Shown piece by piece: positions 58,979 to 64,000 of a stretch of DNA of 64,000 nucleotides. Made by a program: the position numbers and the translations under genes. The stretch's first letter is position 1, and each line of letters begins with the position of its first letter. The notes beneath the pieces are model-generated. The model was not told the origin of the DNA, made no database searches, and saw only the letters and a program-made list of their open reading frames with translations. This DNA is from Streptomyces aculeolatus (GTDB lineage Bacteria; Actinomycetota; Actinomycetes; Streptomycetales; Streptomycetaceae), in contig NZ_JAINRD010000015.1 in assembly GCF_020400605.1 (NCBI RefSeq), positions 1-64,000 of the forward strand, given 5' to 3'.

Positions 58979-60669
58979 TGTCTGCCACCCCCTCCGCCAC
59001 CAACGACACGGGCACCGCGGGCACCACGAAGACCCGGCCCACGGTGTCCCCGCGCACCTCCGAGGGCGCCAGTGTCCTGGCCGGCACCAGGACGCTCTTC
59101 CGGTTCGCGCTGCGCCGGGACCGCGTGCGGCTGCCCGTGTGGGTGCTCGCGCTGTTCCTGGGCACGATCTCCAGCGTCAGCAGCCTCGACACGTCGTACG
59201 GAACGGCCAAGAAGCGCGCCGACATCGCCGAGACCATGGACAGCCCGGCCGGCCTCGCCATGACCGGCCCGAAGCACTATCTCGACGATTACAACATCGG
59301 TTCGATCACGGCCCACCAGATGCTCGGCTTCACGGCCGTGCTCGTCGGCATCATGAGCGTGCTCATCATCTCCCGGCACACCAGGGCCGAGGAGGAGACC
59401 AACCGCGCCGAGCTGGTCCGTTCCGGCGTCGTCGGGCGGCACGCCTACCTCGCCGCCGCGCTCGCCGTCGCCGTCGTCGCCAACCTGGCACTCGGGCTGC
59501 TGCTCGCCGGCGGCATGGCCGGCATGGGCATCGACGGCGTCGACGGCCAGGGCTCCCTGCTCTACGGCCTCGCGCACACGGCGATCGGCATCTTCTTCGC
59601 CGCAGTCGCCGCGATCACCGTGCAGATCACCGCGTACGCGCGCGGGGCGTCCGGCATGGCGATGGCCGTCATCGGCGCGGCATACGCGCTGCGCGCCGCC
59701 GGCGACGTCGGCAACGACTGGGTGTCGTGGCTCTCGCCGATCGGCTGGATCCAGCGCACCTACGTCTTCGTCGACAACCGCTGGTGGCCGCTGCTGCTCG
59801 TGCTCGTGGCGGCCGCCGCCTGCGCGGCGGCCGGCTTCGTGCTCAGCACCCGCCGCGACGTCGGCGCGGGCCTGAAGGCCGCCCGCCTCGGCAGCCCCGT
59901 CGGCTCCGAAGGGCTCACCTCTCCGCTGGGCTTCGCGCTCCGGCTGCACCGCGGCCTGCTTGCCGGCTTCGGTGGTGGAGCGCTGCTGCTCGGCGTCATG
60001 TACGGGTCGATCCTCGGCGACGCCGAGGAGATGATCGAGGGCATCGGCGAGCTGGAGGATCAACTCGCCGAGATCGGCGGCGCCAACGTGGCGGAGTCAT
60101 TCGCCACGGTGGTGATGATCGTCCTGGCCGTGGTCTGCTCGATCTACGTCGTGATGGCCGGCCTGCGCCCGCGCGCCGAGGAGTCCGCGGGCCGCGCCGA
60201 GCCGCTGCTTTCCACCGCGCTGTCGCGCGACCGCTGGGTGCTGAGCCACACCCTCGTCGGCGCGGTCGGCGGCACGGTGCTGATACTGCTTGCCGGTATC
60301 GGCTTCGGTGCCGCGGGGGCCGCCTCCACCGGAGACGGCGGGCTGTTCCTCAGGCTCGTCGGCGCGGCCCTGGCCTTCGCCCCCGCGCTGTGGGTCACCA
60401 TTGGCCTGGCGGTCGCCCTCTTCGGCTGGTTCCCCAGGGCAGTGACGCTGGCCTGGGTGGTCCCGGTGTACGGCTTCGTCGTCGACTACCTCGGCGAGAT
60501 CCTCAAGTTCCCGGACATCCTGAGCGACCTGTCGCCCTTCGGGCACGTACCGCAGCTCCCGGCTCAGGACATGTCGTGGCCGCCGCTGCTGGTGCTGACG
60601 GCGATTGCCGTGGGTCTGGTGTGGCTGGGTCTCGTGGGCTTCCGTCGACGGGATCTGGAGACGAAGTAA
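58978..60669 (+). CDS. ABC-2 type permease, polyketide-antibiotic exporter family
   Basis: 563 aa, about 12 TM segments in two similar halves, as in the TnrB3/polyketide antibiotic transporter family of actinomycetes. Seen: FRFALRRDRVRLPVWVLALFLGT at the start, SRHTRAEEETNRAELVRSGVVGRHAYLAAAL in the first half, and the corresponding LRPRAEESAGRAEPLLSTALSRDRWVLSHTLVGAV in the second. These repeated E-E-x(3,4)-RAE-L segments show internal duplication. ATG 58978 overlaps the ATPase stop by one base. The substrate is unknown; no biosynthetic cluster is adjacent. Confidence 0.9.
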   Translation: MSATPSATNDTGTAGTTKTRPTVSPRTSEGASVLAGTRTLFRFALRRDRVRLPVWVLALFLGTISSVSSLDTSYGTAKKRADIAETMDSPAGLAMTGPKHYLDDYNIGSITAHQMLGFTAVLVGIMSVLIISRHTRAEEETNRAELVRSGVVGRHAYLAAALAVAVVANLALGLLLAGGMAGMGIDGVDGQGSLLYGLAHTAIGIFFAAVAAITVQITAYARGASGMAMAVIGAAYALRAAGDVGNDWVSWLSPIGWIQRTYVFVDNRWWPLLLVLVAAAACAAAGFVLSTRRDVGAGLKAARLGSPVGSEGLTSPLGFALRLHRGLLAGFGGGALLLGVMYGSILGDAEEMIEGIGELEDQLAEIGGANVAESFATVVMIVLAVVCSIYVVMAGLRPRAEESAGRAEPLLSTALSRDRWVLSHTLVGAVGGTVLILLAGIGFGAAGAASTGDGGLFLRLVGAALAFAPALWVTIGLAVALFGWFPRAVTLAWVVPVYGFVVDYLGEILKFPDILSDLSPFGHVPQLPAQDMSWPPLLVLTAIAVGLVWLGLVGFRRRDLETK

Positions 60670-60835
60670 CGGTCGGCGGTCCGGGGCGGGCGTCCTGCCG
60701 ACAGGCGGGGCGCTCGCCCCGACGCGTTCACCGTACGAGCCGCAGAACCGTCTTCGTACCCCCGGCGCCCTCCGGACGGCCCGCCCCCTTAATTCGCTCG
60801 CCCCCTCCCGCCCTCCACTGCTTGACTCCCGCCCC

Positions 60836-61567
60836 GTGACCGTATTCAACGACCCCGCGTTCTTCGACCGTTACGCCCACGAGTACGACCACGCCGACCC
60901 CTACGAACCCACCCCCACCGTCGACTTCCTGGCCGGCCTCGTCCCGGCCGGCGCCCGCACCCTCGAACTCGCGGTCGGCACCGGCCGCGTGGCCCTGCCC
61001 CTCGCCGCCCGCGGCGTCGCCGTCGAGGGCATCGACGGCTCCACGGCCATGGTCGAGCAGCTTCGGGCGAAGCCCGGCGGCGCCGACATCCCGGTGACCA
61101 TCGGCGACATGGCCGACGTGGCCGTCGACGGCCCCTTCCCCCTGGCCTATCTGGTCTTCAACACCCTGTTCAACCTGCCCGACCAGGACCGGCAGGTCGA
61201 CTGCTTCCGCAATGTCGCCGCGGTCCTGGAGCCCGGCGGGCTGTTCGTCATCGAGTGCTTCGTGCAGGACCTCAAGGAGTTCGACCGCAACCAGCGGGTC
61301 GCCACCCGCGCCCTGACCGAGGACGCGGTGAAGATGGAGTTCCTGATCCACGACCCCGTCGCGCAGGCGGTCACGTACCAGCGCGTGACGTTCGACGCGC
61401 ACGGGACCGCGCTGCGGCCGCTGCGGCTGCGCTACTGCTGGCCGAGCGAGCTGGACCTGATGGCCCGGCTCGCGGGGATGCGGCTGCGGGAGCGCCACGC
61501 CGGGTGGGACCGGCGGCCGTTCGACGCGTCGAGCCGGTCGCACGTCTCGGTGTACGAGAAGGTGTGA
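60836..61567 (+). CDS. Class I SAM-dependent methyltransferase
   Basis: 243 aa. Rossmann methyltransferase fold: motif I TLELAVGTGRVALPLA (about 42-57), VEGIDGSTAMVEQLRAK, YLVFNTLFNLPDQD and LEPGGLFVIECF. The C-terminal beta part contains RLRYCWPSELDLMARLAGMRLRERHAGWD. The substrate is not predictable. GTG 60836; no ribosome-binding site is evident. The 166 bp before it hold no other gene. Confidence 0.88.
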   Translation: MTVFNDPAFFDRYAHEYDHADPYEPTPTVDFLAGLVPAGARTLELAVGTGRVALPLAARGVAVEGIDGSTAMVEQLRAKPGGADIPVTIGDMADVAVDGPFPLAYLVFNTLFNLPDQDRQVDCFRNVAAVLEPGGLFVIECFVQDLKEFDRNQRVATRALTEDAVKMEFLIHDPVAQAVTYQRVTFDAHGTALRPLRLRYCWPSELDLMARLAGMRLRERHAGWDRRPFDASSRSHVSVYEKV

Positions 61568-61609
61568 GCCGGAGGTTTGAGCGGAGGGCCCGCCGGAAGG
61601 CGTACGCGC

Positions 61610-62626
61610 TCAGGCGGAGGCGGCGGGCGGGAGCAGGAAGTTCTCGCCCGTACGCCCCGCCAGCCAGTCCCGTACGTTGTCGAGAGTCGCGTCGGTGATC
61701 TGGCCGACCGCGTCGGCGGTGAAGTACGCCTGGTGCGAGGTGACCAGGACGTTGCCGAAGGTCATCAGGCGGGCCAGCCGGTCGTCCGTCATCACCTCCA
61801 TCGACCGGTCGTGGTGGAACAGCCCGGCCTCCTCCTCGTAGACGTCCAGGCCCACGCCGCCGAGCCGCCCGGCCCGCAGCGTCTCGACGAGCGCATCGGT
61901 GTCGACGAGGCCGCCGCGGCTGGAGTTGACGAGGATCGCGTCGTCCTTCATGGCCGCCAGCGCCGCCGCGTCCACCGTGTGGTGCGTCTCGGGCAGCAGC
62001 GGCGCGTGCAGGCTGATCAGGTCGGACTCGGCGAACAGCCGGTCCGTACCGACGTACTCCATGCCCAGCGCCAGGCAGTCGGGGTTCTCCACGACGTCGC
62101 TGCCGAGCAGCCGCATGCCGAAGCCGTGGGCGATGCGGGCGAAGACCTCGCCGATCTTCCCGGTGCCGAGGACGCCGGCCGTACGGCCGTGGAAGTCGCG
62201 GCCCATCAGCCCGTCGAGGCGGAAGTCGAACTCGCGGGAGCGGGTGGCGGCGCGGACGAGGCGGCGGTTGACGGCGAGGGCCAGGCCCCAGGCGAACTCC
62301 GCGACGGAGTACGGGGAGTAGTGCGAGACGCGGGCCACGGCGAGGGCGGCGTCCCGGGCGGCGTCGAGGTCGATGTTGTTGTAGCCGGTGGAGCGCTGGG
62401 CGAGGAACCGGGTGCCGCCCGCGGCGAGGCGGTGCAGGACGGGGCCGTCCAGCTCGTCGTTGACGCCGGTGAGGACGACCTCGTAGCCGGCGGCGGTGGG
62501 GACGGTGTCGCCGTTGAGGAACAGGTCGAGGCAGCGCAGGGTGTGCTCGCCGCCGAACGCCGCCTCGAAGGCGGGCTCCATCACGGGCCGCTCGTCGGCC
62601 TGCACGCCGTACGCGACGATCTCCAT
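61610..62626 (-). CDS. 2-hydroxyacid dehydrogenase, D-lactate dehydrogenase-like
   Basis: 338 aa NAD-dependent D-2-hydroxyacid dehydrogenase of the LdhA group. Seen: RSTGYNNIDLDAA, the Rossmann motif GVLGTGKIGEVFARIAHGFGM, LHAPLLPETHHTVD, catalytic Arg in NSSRGGLVDTDAL, the GVGLDVYEEEAGLF segment typical of D-lactate dehydrogenases, and catalytic His in VTSHQAYFT. It likely reduces pyruvate to D-lactate. ATG 62626. It lies 67 bp downstream of the aminotransferase gene on the same strand. Confidence 0.92.
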   Translation of the reverse strand: MEIVAYGVQADERPVMEPAFEAAFGGEHTLRCLDLFLNGDTVPTAAGYEVVLTGVNDELDGPVLHRLAAGGTRFLAQRSTGYNNIDLDAARDAALAVARVSHYSPYSVAEFAWGLALAVNRRLVRAATRSREFDFRLDGLMGRDFHGRTAGVLGTGKIGEVFARIAHGFGMRLLGSDVVENPDCLALGMEYVGTDRLFAESDLISLHAPLLPETHHTVDAAALAAMKDDAILVNSSRGGLVDTDALVETLRAGRLGGVGLDVYEEEAGLFHHDRSMEVMTDDRLARLMTFGNVLVTSHQAYFTADAVGQITDATLDNVRDWLAGRTGENFLLPPAASA

Positions 62627-62693
62627 GGCTGCGCCTCCCGCTGCTCTCCCCCGAAGCCATCGTCCCCGCCCGGCGCCCGGGCGGCCCGCCGGC

Positions 62694-63878
<1,185 letters not shown>

Positions 63879-63979
63879 GGGGACATGCTTGCACGGCGGA
63901 GGGTTGAGGAGGCCGTGCGCCGGGCACATCCGGTGATACAGCGGACCTCCGCGGGGGCGGGGGAGATTAGGAGGGTCCG

Positions 63980-64000
63980 ATGGGATTCGTCATTTTCTGC
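63980..64000 (+). CDS. Start of a gene cut by the window end
   Basis: ATG 63980 has a perfect AGGAGG eight bases upstream and reads MGFVIFC before the window ends. It is oriented away from the aminotransferase gene. Nothing can be said about the product. Confidence 0.5.

Overview
The window reads as chromosomal DNA of a Streptomyces-like actinomycete. GC content is very high, coding is dense with strongly G/C-biased third codon positions, GTG and TTG starts are frequent, and many start codons lie 6-8 bases after a TANNNT -10 box, which suggests leaderless mRNAs. DnaA boxes have the Streptomyces form TTGTCCACA. In-frame TTA codons are essentially confined to one cluster. I saw no rRNA, tRNA or CRISPR array.

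Left part (1-18 kb) is largely core metabolism and stress functions. A tryptophanyl-tRNA synthetase gene is preceded by a complete ribosome-mediated attenuator: a 13-codon leader peptide with tandem Trp codons plus mutually exclusive hairpins. Then come a DUF4097 lipoprotein, a histidine kinase with an unusual extracytoplasmic C-terminal module, a DedA protein, a NarL-type response regulator, proC, and an ArsR-like/small membrane protein/MMPL block. These are followed by a TetR-MFS divergon, ilvD, radA and disA.

The promoters of the histidine kinase, dedA and a PAP2 phosphatase at 18.1 kb share one repeated operator architecture. The box lies exactly 37 bases upstream of the -10 in all three, with a second box 23 bases away. 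This points to a small regulon, probably of the NarL regulator, acting on undecaprenyl-phosphate or envelope functions.

Middle part (18.7-44 kb): a one-piece sigma-like/zinc-finger/TM/BACON protein, Ppx/GppA, a sugar-phosphate isomerase-like protein with TetR, purC, an Old Yellow Enzyme, a large LAL regulator, a TetR/NmrA-like pair with operators, GNAT, epoxide hydrolase and cupin. A 159-bp MITE sits exactly between a DUF488 gene and the cupin gene. Next are a dimethylformamidase-like protein, a degenerate M48-like membrane protein, purD, a SLATT protein, an M23 peptidase, and GntR and MarR regulators with two perfect palindromic operators.

Right part (44-64 kb): two tandem Ser/Thr kinases with unrelated C-terminal modules, purA, and a DAGK-like protein lacking GGDGT. 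Then comes the most unusual region, 51.4-57.4 kb. It holds a lipoprotein, a secreted protein, a WXG100-like protein overlapping a larger WXG/membrane protein, two coupled mini-ORFs, two paralogous DUF3592-like membrane proteins with poly-proline tails, a soluble protein of unknown function and a small membrane protein. Six consecutive genes of this cluster carry eight TTA codons, and part of it is visibly less GC-rich. It looks like a bldA-dependent, laterally acquired type VII-secretion substrate module without its own secretion machinery in view. The window closes with a GbsR-like regulator and ABC exporter, a methyltransferase, a D-lactate dehydrogenase-like enzyme, a class I aminotransferase and the first codons of another gene.
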